Shown here one piece after another: positions 50,093 through 60,042 of a DNA stretch of 64,000 nucleotides (position 1 is its first letter; the number at the start of each line of letters is the position of its first letter). Under the pieces are notes generated by a model. The model was not told the DNA's origin, ran no database searches, and worked only from the letters and a program-made list of their open reading frames with translations. This stretch comes from Acidobacteriota bacterium (GTDB taxonomy: Bacteria > Acidobacteriota > Vicinamibacteria > Vicinamibacterales > UBA2999), in the NCBI GenBank assembly GCA_020851565.1, contig JADZCN010000156.1, positions 20,377-84,376 of the forward strand, written 5' to 3'. The translations under genes and the position numbers were made by a program.

Positions 50093-52687
50093 ATGTCCTG
50101 GTATCGCGCGTGGCTGAGGCTCTACCCGCTCTCGTTTCGCATCGAGTACGGCGATGAGATGACGGCCATCTTCGCCGAGCGATGGCGCGCCGCAAGAGGC
50201 CCGCGGGAGCGTGCGGCTCTCTGGTACGAGGCGCTGCTCGACATCATCTGGTCGGCCCCAGCCGCGCACGCGGACCTGCTGAAGCAGGACGTGCGCACCT
50301 CTGCCCGGTCGCTTCGCCAGTCCCCTGGATTCGCCCTTGCCACCATCCTGGTCGCCGCTCTCGGTATCGGTGCGACCACCGTGGCCTTCGGGCTCATCGA
50401 CCACGTGCTCGTACGCCCGCTCCCGTTCCCGGGATCCGACCGCCTGGTAAAGCTCTACCAGGATCAGTCGTTCCGTGGTTACTCCCGGATCGAGCTGTCG
50501 CCGCCCAACTTCCTGGACTGGAAACGCGAGGCCCGCTCGTTCGAGCGCATCGCGGCCTACACGACCGCGTCGGTGAACCTCGTCGGCGAGGGCGAGCCCC
50601 TGCGGCTGGATGGGGTCGTCGCCACGGGAGATCTGTTCAGCGTCCTGGGCGTTCCGGCCGCGCTGGGTCGCGCGCTGACCAGCATGGACGATGCGCGCGA
50701 GATGCCCAGGGTAATGGTGCTCAGCCATCGCCTGTGGACGACGCGATTCGGCGGCAGCCCCGGCGTCCTCGGGCGCACGGTCCGCCTCGACGACGAGCCG
50801 CACACCATCGTTGGCGTGATGCCACCGCATTTCAATTTCCCGACGAGGGAGGCGGCCTTCTGGGCGCCGAAGCGCTTCACGGACTACGACCTCGAGGATC
50901 GGACGAACTGGTACCTCCACGGCGTGGCGCGCCTGAAGGACGACGTCACGCTGGCCCAGGCGCGGGCCGAGATGTCCACCATCGCCGCCCGGCTGGCCGA
51001 GGCGTATCCGGACGCCAATGCGCGCAATGGCGCCACGGTGATTCGGCTGCGCGACGAGGTGAACCGGCAATCGCGCCTGATGCTCTGGGCCCTGGCGGGC
51101 GCATCGATCTGCATGCTGCTCATCGCGTGTACCAACCTCGCCAGCCTCCTCCTGTCCCGCGCGCTGGACCGTCATCGCGAGCTGGCCGTTCGCGCCGCGC
51201 TCGGCGCCGGGCGTGAGCGCCTGGCGCGGCAGATGCTGACGGAGAACTTCGTGCTTGCGGCAGCCGGTGGGCTCGGCGGCATCCTCCTCGCCGTCGTGGG
51301 CATGCCGCTGGTTGCCCGGCTCGTGCCGACCTCGCTGCCCATTCCCGACGCGCCCGCCCTGGATGGCCGCCTGCTGGCGCTCGCCGTGGAGGTGACCGTT
51401 GCGACCGCCATCGTCTTCGGTGTCCTTCCCGCGCTGAAGCTGGCCGGCAGCGCATCAGTGGAGGGCCTCAAGGCCGGAGCGCGCGCCGGCGCCAGCCGTT
51501 CGACCGAGCGCCTGCGATCGCTCCTTGTCGTGGGCCAGGTGACCGCCTCGCTCGTCCTGCTGGTCTCGGCGGGGCTCCTCATCCAGGCCCTGTGGCGCGT
51601 GCAGGGCGTCGCGCCCGGGTTCGAACCCACCGGTGTTCTCACGATGCGCACGTCGCTGCCGGTACCCAAGTACGAAACGACGGCGCGCCGGCAGCAGTTC
51701 TACGCGCGCGTGCTCGACGAGGTCCGCGCCATGCCCGGCGTGCGCCAGGCCGCCTATATCAGCTTCCTGCCCATGGTCATGCGCGGCGGCATCTGGCCGG
51801 TCACCGTGGACGGGCAGCCGGAGGATCCCGACAACACCCACACCGCAAGCATGCGGCTCATCACGCCCGGGTTCTTCGACACGCTTCGCATCCCCGTGCT
51901 GGTGGGCCGTGACGTCATGGACAGCGACACCCTCGACGCGCCGCTGGTCGCGATCGTGAGCCAGTCGTTCGCCGAGCGCCACTGGCCCGACCAGGATCCG
52001 CTGGGACGGCACCTGTCGCTCGCCCGCGGGGATCTCACCGTCGTCGGGGTCGTGGGCGACGTGAAGGTCCGCGGGCTCGAGCAGGAGAGCGAGCCGCAGG
52101 TCTACCTGTCATCGGCGCAGGTGCCGGATGTTGCGCTGCCGTTCTACGCGCCCAGGGATCTGGTCATCAGGGCGGACGTCGCCTCGGAATCACTGGTGCC
52201 GGCCATTCGCTCCACCATCGCGCGCGCCGACTCGGAGGTGCCGGTGTCCGACGTCCGGTCCCTCGCCAGCGTGGTCGAGAGCGAGACGGCAGCGCGTGAA
52301 GTGCAGGTCCGGGTCCTGGCGGGCTTCGCGGGGATGGCGCTGCTCCTGGCGGCCGTCGGCGTGCACGGGCTCCTGGCGTTCAGCGTCTCCGCCCGGGTGC
52401 GCGAGATTGGCGTGCGGCTGGCGCTGGGTGCCACGCGGGCGCGCATCCTGCGGCAGGTGCTGGCGAGGGGCTTCCTGCTGGCCGGCATCGGGGTTGTGGT
52501 CGGCACGATGGGCGCGACCTGGGCGGCCCACGTCCTGGAAGCGCTGCTGTTCGGCGTGAATCCGGGTGACCGCCAGGTCTATGCGGCAGCCGCTGGCGTC
52601 TGCATGCTGATGGCGCTGGCCGGGAGCCTGCTCCCGGCCCTCCGCGCGACGCGCGTGGACCCGTTGCAGGCCATACGCGCGGAATAG
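50093..52687 (+). CDS. MacB-like orphan permease (ADOP type)
   Basis: An 864-residue permease. The first 70 residues (WYRAWLRLYPLSFRIEYGDEM) are the extra N-terminal segment characteristic of acidobacterial duplicated orphan permeases. Then two halves follow, each a MacB-type periplasmic domain and an FtsX core: helix near 80-105, first periplasmic domain with LSPPNFLDWKREARSFE, helices around 330-450, second periplasmic domain, and helices near 740-860 ending in RVDPLQAIRAE. No ATPase gene is adjacent, which is normal for this group. Substrates are unknown; MacB relatives act in mechanotransmission and efflux. Confidence 0.93.
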   Translation: MSWYRAWLRLYPLSFRIEYGDEMTAIFAERWRAARGPRERAALWYEALLDIIWSAPAAHADLLKQDVRTSARSLRQSPGFALATILVAALGIGATTVAFGLIDHVLVRPLPFPGSDRLVKLYQDQSFRGYSRIELSPPNFLDWKREARSFERIAAYTTASVNLVGEGEPLRLDGVVATGDLFSVLGVPAALGRALTSMDDAREMPRVMVLSHRLWTTRFGGSPGVLGRTVRLDDEPHTIVGVMPPHFNFPTREAAFWAPKRFTDYDLEDRTNWYLHGVARLKDDVTLAQARAEMSTIAARLAEAYPDANARNGATVIRLRDEVNRQSRLMLWALAGASICMLLIACTNLASLLLSRALDRHRELAVRAALGAGRERLARQMLTENFVLAAAGGLGGILLAVVGMPLVARLVPTSLPIPDAPALDGRLLALAVEVTVATAIVFGVLPALKLAGSASVEGLKAGARAGASRSTERLRSLLVVGQVTASLVLLVSAGLLIQALWRVQGVAPGFEPTGVLTMRTSLPVPKYETTARRQQFYARVLDEVRAMPGVRQAAYISFLPMVMRGGIWPVTVDGQPEDPDNTHTASMRLITPGFFDTLRIPVLVGRDVMDSDTLDAPLVAIVSQSFAERHWPDQDPLGRHLSLARGDLTVVGVVGDVKVRGLEQESEPQVYLSSAQVPDVALPFYAPRDLVIRADVASESLVPAIRSTIARADSEVPVSDVRSLASVVESETAAREVQVRVLAGFAGMALLLAAVGVHGLLAFSVSARVREIGVRLALGATRARILRQVLARGFLLAGIGVVVGTMGATWAAHVLEALLFGVNPGDRQVYAAAAGVCMLMALAGSLLPALRATRVDPLQAIRAE

Positions 52688-52688
52688 A

Positions 52689-52713
52689 GGCCTCACCCGC
52701 GAGGAGCGAGGCC
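52689..52713. terminator. Possible bidirectional hairpin between convergent genes
   Basis: GGCCTC (52689-52694) pairs with GAGGCC (52708-52713) across a 13-base loop in the 34-bp gap between the ADOP gene and the convergent cytochrome gene. No T-tract follows, so the assignment rests on position alone. Confidence 0.3.
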
Positions 52714-52721
52714 CATCCTCG

Positions 52722-54086
52722 TTACGGAACAGCGTCCAGCATCTTGTGGCACGAGTCGCAGTCGGCCGTGATGCTGGTCCCGTCCTTCGCCACCTTGCTC
52801 CCGTCGTGGCAGCGGAAGCACCCCTGCGACGTCGTGTGACCCAGGTTGTCCGGGTAGACCCCGAAGGTCACGTTCATCGTCGGGAACACGTTCCGCTCGT
52901 AGACGGCGTGGAGCGCAGAAACCGCCCGCTCGATGGCGGCGCTGTCGATCTCGCCGGTCTGCGTCTTGTAGAAGCCGCGCAGGCCCTGGTCGATAGCGGC
53001 GCGCGCGGCGTCGCTGCTCTCGTACTGAGCCTGGACCAGCTTCACGCCCTCGCGCCGGACGTACGGAAGCGTCTGCGGCAGAGCTCCCGACGCGATGGCG
53101 CGATCCACCGCCTGCTCGGCCGAGGGAGCGATGCGATGCGCCACCACGTTGTGGCAGTCGAGGCAGTCCATGGTCCGGCGTGTGCCGGCCGGCGCCTGGT
53201 CCAGCGGCGTGCCTTCCGCCGCCCACACCTCCACGGAGCCATCCGGGCGCGTCGCGCGGACCCAGGGGATCTCCTGGCGATCCGCGTCCGTGTAGACGTA
53301 CTCGATGCGGAGGCTGGGATTCGCGTGCCAGTGGATGCCGCGGCCCCCCGGCGTTCCCGGGCCACCCAGGTGAAGCGTCAGGGCCGTAGCGCTCTCGGTG
53401 TTCGCTTCATCGTCGCCGTACGACCTGAGGACGCGCACGCGGTCGCCGATGGAACGGCCGGGCCAGTGGCAGTTGCCGCACGTCTCGAGCGCGGGCCGCA
53501 TGTCGGCCACGCCCGGGATGGGCCGCGGGTAGTTGTTGGTCACCACGTGGAAGAGCTGCCGGACGCCCGCCGTCTTGTAGTGGACGAATGCCTCGCCACC
53601 TTCTCCGATATGACACTGCACGCAGGTGACGTTCGAGTGCGGCGCGTTCTGCCACGCGGTGTATTGCGGGTGCATCGGCTCGTGGCATGCCTGCCCGCAG
53701 AACTGCGGCGACTCCATCCAGTGGAGCGTGCCGTAGCCGGCCACGAGGACGATGATGACGTTGATGGCGGTGAGCGCGGCGATGACCAGGGCCACGCGCC
53801 GCGTGCGCGACTGCCGGAAGTCCACGATCGGCCATTCCGCTTCGCGCTCGCCGCGTGCGATGGCGCGGCGCTGGAGCACCATGCCCCAGGGAATGAGCAC
53901 CAGGCCCACCAGGAAGACGGCGGGAATGCCGACGAAGACCACCAGGCCGGCGTACGGGTTCTCCAGCAACCCCACGAACATCGCCACGGCCAGGGCGATG
54001 AACACGATCGCGGCCGCGGTCGTGATGGCGATTCCCACCATCGCCAGCGGATGGCGGACGAGCACGGCACGTTCGGGTTGGGCCAT
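52722..54086 (-). CDS. Hexaheme membrane cytochrome c (NapC/NirT-related)
   Basis: A 454-residue protein. Three N-terminal helices (about 13-35, 45-70, 98-120) are followed by a periplasmic domain with six CxxCH sites: CGQACH, CVQCH, CGNCH, CLDCH, CFRCH and CDSCH. The first is CxxxCH by strict spacing, as in some NapC/NrfH-type first hemes. NapC/NirT proteins take electrons from quinol and pass them to periplasmic reductases; here the catalytic or acceptor partner is not adjacent. The gene follows the small cytochrome c gene on the minus strand, and the two probably form one electron-transfer unit. Confidence 0.88.
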   Translation of the reverse strand: MAQPERAVLVRHPLAMVGIAITTAAAIVFIALAVAMFVGLLENPYAGLVVFVGIPAVFLVGLVLIPWGMVLQRRAIARGEREAEWPIVDFRQSRTRRVALVIAALTAINVIIVLVAGYGTLHWMESPQFCGQACHEPMHPQYTAWQNAPHSNVTCVQCHIGEGGEAFVHYKTAGVRQLFHVVTNNYPRPIPGVADMRPALETCGNCHWPGRSIGDRVRVLRSYGDDEANTESATALTLHLGGPGTPGGRGIHWHANPSLRIEYVYTDADRQEIPWVRATRPDGSVEVWAAEGTPLDQAPAGTRRTMDCLDCHNVVAHRIAPSAEQAVDRAIASGALPQTLPYVRREGVKLVQAQYESSDAARAAIDQGLRGFYKTQTGEIDSAAIERAVSALHAVYERNVFPTMNVTFGVYPDNLGHTTSQGCFRCHDGSKVAKDGTSITADCDSCHKMLDAVP

Positions 54087-54152
54087 GAGATCCTCCCTCG
54101 AGGGGGGCGCCTGCTTCGGGTCGCCCGGCCGTGGGGTGCCGGGCGGAGGACG

Positions 54153-54485
54153 CTACTTCAAGGACTGCATGTACGCCACCAGCGCATCGATGTCCGCGGG
54201 CGGCAGCTTGGCATACGTCTTCGGCATCAGCGGCTTCTTCGTCGACTTGGCTTTCTCAGCGGCCGCGGCGGGATCCATCAACCACTCCTTGATCTGATCC
54301 GCCGTCAGCTTCGCCCCCACGCCGTCCAGCACGCTCAGCTTGTTGCCCTTGCCGGCCACCTGGTGGCACATCGAGCACTTCTGGGCCGCATAGAGCTGCT
54401 GTCCCTTCGCCGCGTCCTGCGCCGACGCCACGTGGGGCGCCATCGATACCGCCGACGCGAACACTGCAATCATCACTGCACGCAT
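54153..54485 (-). CDS. Small periplasmic cytochrome c
   Basis: A 110-residue class I cytochrome c. ATG 54485 has AGGAGG 5 bp upstream. The signal peptide is MIAVFASAVSMAPHVASAQ. Heme binding is CSMCH near 36-40, and the distal Met is in LMPKTYAKLP. The end, PPADIDALVAYMQSLK, is the usual C-terminal helix. It should shuttle electrons between the hexaheme protein and a terminal enzyme. The mobA gene is divergent, about 150 bp away. Confidence 0.92.
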   Translation of the reverse strand: MRAVMIAVFASAVSMAPHVASAQDAAKGQQLYAAQKCSMCHQVAGKGNKLSVLDGVGAKLTADQIKEWLMDPAAAAEKAKSTKKPLMPKTYAKLPPADIDALVAYMQSLK

Positions 54486-54635
54486 GAGAGCCTCCTGCGC
54501 GCCGGCCGAAGCCTGGCGCATACCGTAATCGGTGGCGTTGATTCAGGGAAGCGGTTCAGGGCACCGGGCCGACCGCGTACAAAAGACCGAGACGCGGTGA
54601 GAATCGTCACCACTATTGTGATTCTATAGCACAAG

Positions 54636-55262
54636 GTGAACCACCCTCCAGCAACCGCGATCGTCCTCTGCGGGGGCGCGTCCTCCCGCATGGGTCGCGA
54701 CAAGGCATTGCTGCCCTTTGGCCCGGAGACGCTCCTCGAGCGGGTCATCCGGCTTTCTCGCTCGGCCGTGGATGAGGTGGTGCTCGCCGCTGGAGCAAGC
54801 CAGGCAGTGCCGGGCGGGATCCCGGTAATCAGGGACGCCCGGGACGGCCTCGGACCGCTGCCGGCGCTGGCCGGCGCCGCCTCCGTCGTCGAGACGGACT
54901 ACATGGTGCTCGTGGCGTGCGACACGCCGCTGCTCCAGCCCGCTCTCATCCGGCTCCTGCTCGACCGGGCACAGGGTTGGGACGCCTGCGTGCCGATTGT
55001 CGGCGGCGTGGTCATGACCACGTGCGCGGTCTATCGAACCCGGGCCGTGAAGGCTGCCGTCGGACCCTTGCTCCTCGCGGGCGGCACCAGCCTTCGTTCG
55101 CTGCTGTCGAGCCTCCGCACGCTGTACCTGGACGAACCCACCCTGCGCCAGGCCGACCCTCAGCTCCTGAGCTTCACGCCCTGCAATACCCCTGCGGAAT
55201 ATGCCCAGTCGCTCGCGCTGGCGGGCGTTGCGGTCAACGAGCCGCCAATGCCGGCCGTATGA
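54636..55262 (+). CDS. mobA: Molybdenum cofactor guanylyltransferase
   Basis: A 208-residue nucleotidyltransferase from GTG 54636. The signature GGASSRMGRDKALLPFG near 13-29 binds GTP. DARDGLGPLPALAGA and VACDTPLLQPALIRLL (with the metal-binding Asp) follow the MobA fold. The enzyme attaches GMP to molybdopterin to form the bis-MGD precursor used by DMSO-reductase-family enzymes. No other cofactor gene is next to it. The alternative complex III at the right end has a related but cofactor-free subunit, so mobA must serve enzymes elsewhere. Confidence 0.9.
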   Translation: MNHPPATAIVLCGGASSRMGRDKALLPFGPETLLERVIRLSRSAVDEVVLAAGASQAVPGGIPVIRDARDGLGPLPALAGAASVVETDYMVLVACDTPLLQPALIRLLLDRAQGWDACVPIVGGVVMTTCAVYRTRAVKAAVGPLLLAGGTSLRSLLSSLRTLYLDEPTLRQADPQLLSFTPCNTPAEYAQSLALAGVAVNEPPMPAV

Positions 55263-55269
55263 TCGAAGC

Positions 55270-56775
55270 ATGACCGCACGGCCGCTCTTCTGGATCCTGG
55301 CGCTCGCCATCCTGGCCGCCACCTCGTCCGGTGTGCTTGTCCACGGGACCTCGAAGGACACTGGAGAGTCGACAGGCACACGAAGCCACAAGGCCGGGCT
55401 GCTCTCGACGGATCCTGCAACTGCGGCCTCTGCGGCGGCCCTACCTATATCTGCGCCATCTGCGCCATCTGCGGCTTCTGCGTTATCTGCGCCATCTGCG
55501 TTCCCTGCGGCATCTGCGTCCCAGGCCGCGGCCCATCTCCGTTGGTGGGGGCAGTGGCGTGGCCCGCTTGCCACCGGCGTCTCCCCCACGGCCAACCCGC
55601 CCGTCGAGTGGAGCGAGTCGAAGAACGTCAGGTGGAAGGTCGAGGTCCCGGGCCGCGGTTCCGGGTCGCCGGTGGTCTGGGGCGACAAGGTGTTCCTCAC
55701 CTCCGCCGTGCCCGTGGGCGCCAGCGGCAAGGCGTCGCACGCGCCGCTCGGCGGCCACACACCTCGCCCGCCTCACGAGTTCAAGGTCTTCGCCTTCGAT
55801 CGCAGGACGGGCAAGATCGCCTGGGAACGCGTGGCACACACCCAGGTTCCGCACGAACAGTCGCACCAGGACAACGGTACCTGGGCGTCGCAGTCGGCCC
55901 TCACCGACGGCGAGCACGTCATCGCCTACTTCGAGTCGTTCGGCATCTACGTCTACGACGTGAACGGCACGCTCGTCTGGAAGAAGGACCTCGGCGACAA
56001 GGGCATGCGCAACGAGTTCGGCGAGGGATCCACGCCCGCCCTCTTCGGAAACACCATCGTCATCGTCTGGGACCACATCACCGGGCCGTCCTTCATCGTC
56101 GCGCTCGACAAGCGGAACGGCAACGAGCTGTGGCGGACCAGCCGGGACGAGATCGACACCTGGGCGACGCCGCTCGTCGTGCCCGTGGACGGCCGCCACC
56201 AGGTGGTGGTGCCGGCGATGAACAAGGTACGCGCCTACGACCTCGAGACCGGCAAGGTCGTCTGGGAGGCGCCGGGGACGACGATGAACGCCATCCCCTC
56301 GCCGGTGGCCGGCCACGGCATGGCCTTCCTGATGAGCGGCTTCCGCGGCAACAACCTGAAGGCCATCCGGCTGTCGGGCGCGAAAGGCGACCTCGCCGGG
56401 ACCCCCGCCATCGTGTGGGAGATCAATCGCGACACGCCGTACGTGCCGTCGCCGCTGCTCTACGACGACATCCTCTACTTCCTCAAGACGAACAACGGGC
56501 TGCTCTCGGCTTTCCATGCTCCTACCGGCAAGCCTCACTACCAGCTGCAGCGGCTCGACAAGGTGCCGAACGTCTTTTCGTCGCCCGTGGGGGCGGCTGG
56601 GCGTGTCTATCTGGCCGGGCGCGAGGGCACGACGCTCGTCTTCAAGCACGGCCCGACGTTCGAGGTCCTGGCCGAGAACGTGCTGAACGACGGCTTCGAC
56701 GCTTCGCCGGCGCTGGTGGAGGGCGAGATCTTCCTCCGCGGGTACGAGTTCCTCTACTGCATCGCGGCCAGCTGA
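55270..56775 (+). CDS. Secreted PQQ-type beta-propeller protein
   Basis: A 501-residue protein from ATG 55270, with signal peptide LFWILALAILAATSSGVLVHG. After a low-complexity region (about 50-88) the propeller begins WWGQWRGPLATGVSP. Repeats of the type DRRTGKIAWE, DVNGTLVWKKDL, DKRNGNELWRT and DLETGKVVWE are the PQQ-enzyme/BamB-like W-motif blades. No residues typical of a PQQ dehydrogenase active site are evident, so a scaffold role is more likely. The low-complexity part coincides with the 9-bp repeat at 55449-55520. Confidence 0.87.
   Translation: MTARPLFWILALAILAATSSGVLVHGTSKDTGESTGTRSHKAGLLSTDPATAASAAALPISAPSAPSAASALSAPSAFPAASASQAAAHLRWWGQWRGPLATGVSPTANPPVEWSESKNVRWKVEVPGRGSGSPVVWGDKVFLTSAVPVGASGKASHAPLGGHTPRPPHEFKVFAFDRRTGKIAWERVAHTQVPHEQSHQDNGTWASQSALTDGEHVIAYFESFGIYVYDVNGTLVWKKDLGDKGMRNEFGEGSTPALFGNTIVIVWDHITGPSFIVALDKRNGNELWRTSRDEIDTWATPLVVPVDGRHQVVVPAMNKVRAYDLETGKVVWEAPGTTMNAIPSPVAGHGMAFLMSGFRGNNLKAIRLSGAKGDLAGTPAIVWEINRDTPYVPSPLLYDDILYFLKTNNGLLSAFHAPTGKPHYQLQRLDKVPNVFSSPVGAAGRVYLAGREGTTLVFKHGPTFEVLAENVLNDGFDASPALVEGEIFLRGYEFLYCIAAS
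55449..55520 (+). repeat. 9-bp ATCTGCGNN repeat inside the coding region
   Basis: Eight in-frame 9-bp units (ATCTGCGCC, ATCTGCGTT and variants) encode SAP/SAL/SAF-type tripeptides in the beta-propeller protein. The unit is the one seen, in the opposite orientation, at the nadE start (37119-37198). Confidence 0.88.
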
Positions 56776-57365
56776 TGGCCGCGCCTGGCACGGACTCCGT
56801 CGACGCCGTCCCCGAGCCATCGCCCCTGGAGGCGTTGATGGCGGCCGACGGTACGCTCGAAGGCTCGGCCGAAGCGGAGTGGCGGGACTTCGTCGAGCAC
56901 GTCGTCGAGACGCTGGATGTCGGGCCCGGCACCAGCGTGTGGGACGTCGGGTGCGGGGCCGGGGCGTTCCTCTATCCCCTCTGGGAGAACGGCTACGTCG
57001 TCGGCGGGATGGACGAGGCGGCCTCTCTGGTCGATCGCGCCCGGGCCGCGATGCCGCAGGGCGTCTTCGTCGCCGCGGCACCGACCTCGCTCGACCCGGC
57101 GGATCCCTGGGACGTGGTGGTCGCCAGCCGCGGCTTCAGCGAGCTCCCGGACATCGACGCGGCGCGCGGCGTCCTGGCCCGCATGGCCGCCAAGGCCACG
57201 CACGCCATTGCCGCGCTGGGTGTGGTGGAGGAGGGTGCCCCCGGTGGAACGGGGCTCCTGATGAGCCGCGGCGACATGCTGCGGCTCCTTGCCGAGATCG
57301 GGGTGACGGGCGTCCAGTTCGAGGAAGCGGCCGGCGGCCGATTCAACGTCTTCGCCCGGGTTTAA
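56775..57365 (+). CDS. Class I SAM-dependent methyltransferase
   Basis: A 196-residue protein starting at the ATG of a TGATG overlap with the propeller gene. SAM motif I is VWDVGCGAGAFLYPL (about 55-69), motif II is GYVVGGMDEA, and WDVVVASRGFSELP corresponds to motif IV. About 50 N-terminal residues precede the domain. The substrate is not predictable. The C-terminal RFNVFARV ends the protein normally. Confidence 0.85.
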   Translation: MAAPGTDSVDAVPEPSPLEALMAADGTLEGSAEAEWRDFVEHVVETLDVGPGTSVWDVGCGAGAFLYPLWENGYVVGGMDEAASLVDRARAAMPQGVFVAAAPTSLDPADPWDVVVASRGFSELPDIDAARGVLARMAAKATHAIAALGVVEEGAPGGTGLLMSRGDMLRLLAEIGVTGVQFEEAAGGRFNVFARV

Positions 57366-57405
57366 CGGGGACAGTCCCTGTAAAGCGGGGACAGTCCCTG
57401 TAAAG
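57366..57405. repeat. Two tandem copies of a 20-bp GGGGACAGTCCC unit
   Basis: CGGGGACAGTCCCTGTAAAG occurs twice in direct tandem, with a decayed third (TCCGTGTAAAG) after it. Each unit has a short palindrome, GGGGACAGTCCC. It fills the gap between convergent genes. I recall similar motifs as dispersed repeats in several high-GC genomes. Confidence 0.85.
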
Positions 57406-57430
57406 TCCGTGTAAAGCCTTCGTCCCGAGC

Positions 57431-57736
57431 CTACTGCAGCGGGGGCGGGATCACGCCCAGCCCGCGCGTTGCGTAGTCCATCATCATCTCGCCGAGCAGG
57501 ATGGCCAGGAAGAACAGGCTGGTCGTCACCACCAGCTTGGTCAGCCGGCTGCTGTACTTCACGTGCATGAAGAACAGGACCACCAGGGTGGCCTTGAACG
57601 TCGCGATGGCCAGCGCGAGCGGGGCATTCATCGCGCCGAGGTTCAGGAAGGCGGCGAAGACCGTGATGGCGGTCAGGACCATCAGGGCCCCGAAGATGGA
57701 GTAGTAGAGGCTTTTGGGCGAAACGTGTCCGGACAT
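57431..57736 (-). CDS. coxD: Cytochrome c oxidase subunit IV
   Basis: A 101-residue membrane protein with three helices (about 11-31, 38-59, 68-88). The second contains ATFKATLVVLFFMHVKYS, the recognisable motif of prokaryotic COX4 (caa3-type) subunits. It is 1 bp from the subunit III gene and is the last gene of the respiratory operon. Its role is structural stabilisation of the oxidase. Confidence 0.9.
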   Translation of the reverse strand: MSGHVSPKSLYYSIFGALMVLTAITVFAAFLNLGAMNAPLALAIATFKATLVVLFFMHVKYSSRLTKLVVTTSLFFLAILLGEMMMDYATRGLGVIPPPLQ

Positions 57737-57737
57737 G

Positions 57738-58413
57738 CTAGTTGTGCCGCTCCACCAGGTACAGCAGTGGGAAAAGGTAAATCCACACGAGGTCGACGAA
57801 GTGCCAGTAGAGCCCGGCCATCTCGACCGGGGTGTAGTAGTGCTCGTCGAACTTGCCCTTCGCCGCCATCCACGTGATGACCGACATGATGCCGACGCCC
57901 ACGATCATGTGCAGCGCGTGCAGGCCGGTCATCGTGAAGTAGAGGCTGAAGAAGAGCTGCTCCTGCGCCGCCCACGGGCTCTCGGAGATGAAGTGGGGCC
58001 CGGGCACGTGGTGGTGCTCGAACTTGTCGGCGTACTCGACGACCTTCACGCCGAGGAACACGCACCCGAGGACGATGGTGGAGATGAGCCAGCGGACCGT
58101 GGCGGACCGCTGGTTGGTCTGCGCGGACCGCACGGCCAGCGCCATCGTCAGCGAACTGCCGATGAGGACCGCCGTGTTGAACGCGCCCAGCGAGATGTCC
58201 AGCGTGCGGCTCGCCTCGGCGAACGCGTCGAAGTACCACACGCGGTAGAGCAGGTAGGCGAAGAACAGCCCGCCGAAGAAGAGCACCTCGGTGAGCAGGA
58301 ACACCCACATCCCGAGCGTGCTGGCTTCCTTCTGCTGCTGCATCGTCTCGAAGTGATGCTGCAGCGCGTCGTGGTGCACGGCGTGGCCGTGCGCCTCTGC
58401 GTGCGCGACCGCG

Positions 58414-58421
<8 letters not shown>
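57738..58421 (-). CDS. coxC: Cytochrome c oxidase subunit III
   Basis: A 227-residue protein. The His-rich N-terminus (HAEAHGHAVHHDALQHHF) precedes five helices, the short form without helices 1-2 of the seven-helix type. Landmarks are GMWVFLLTEVLFFGGLF with the conserved Glu of TE, FTMTGLHALHMIVG and the closing GLYWHFVDLVWIYLFPLLYL. It overlaps the subunit I gene by 8 bp. The subunit stabilises proton uptake in the oxidase. Confidence 0.94.
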
Positions 58422-60039
<1,618 letters not shown>

Positions 60040-60042
60040 GGC

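Noticed and set aside
49582..50157. Plus-strand open frame beginning with RALNL pentapeptide repeats.
   Set aside because: It runs through the 15-bp tandem repeat and then in the wrong frame across the PadR gene.
54615..54640. TTGTG-N9-CACAA dyad between the cytochrome c gene and mobA, considered as a CRP/FNR site.
   Set aside because: The half-sites do not have the TGTGA-N6-TCACA spacing, and the arms are only 5 bp.
56800..56830. VPEPSP motif in the methyltransferase, reminiscent of PEP-CTERM.
   Set aside because: It is near the N-terminus of a soluble enzyme and is not followed by a hydrophobic helix and Arg cluster.
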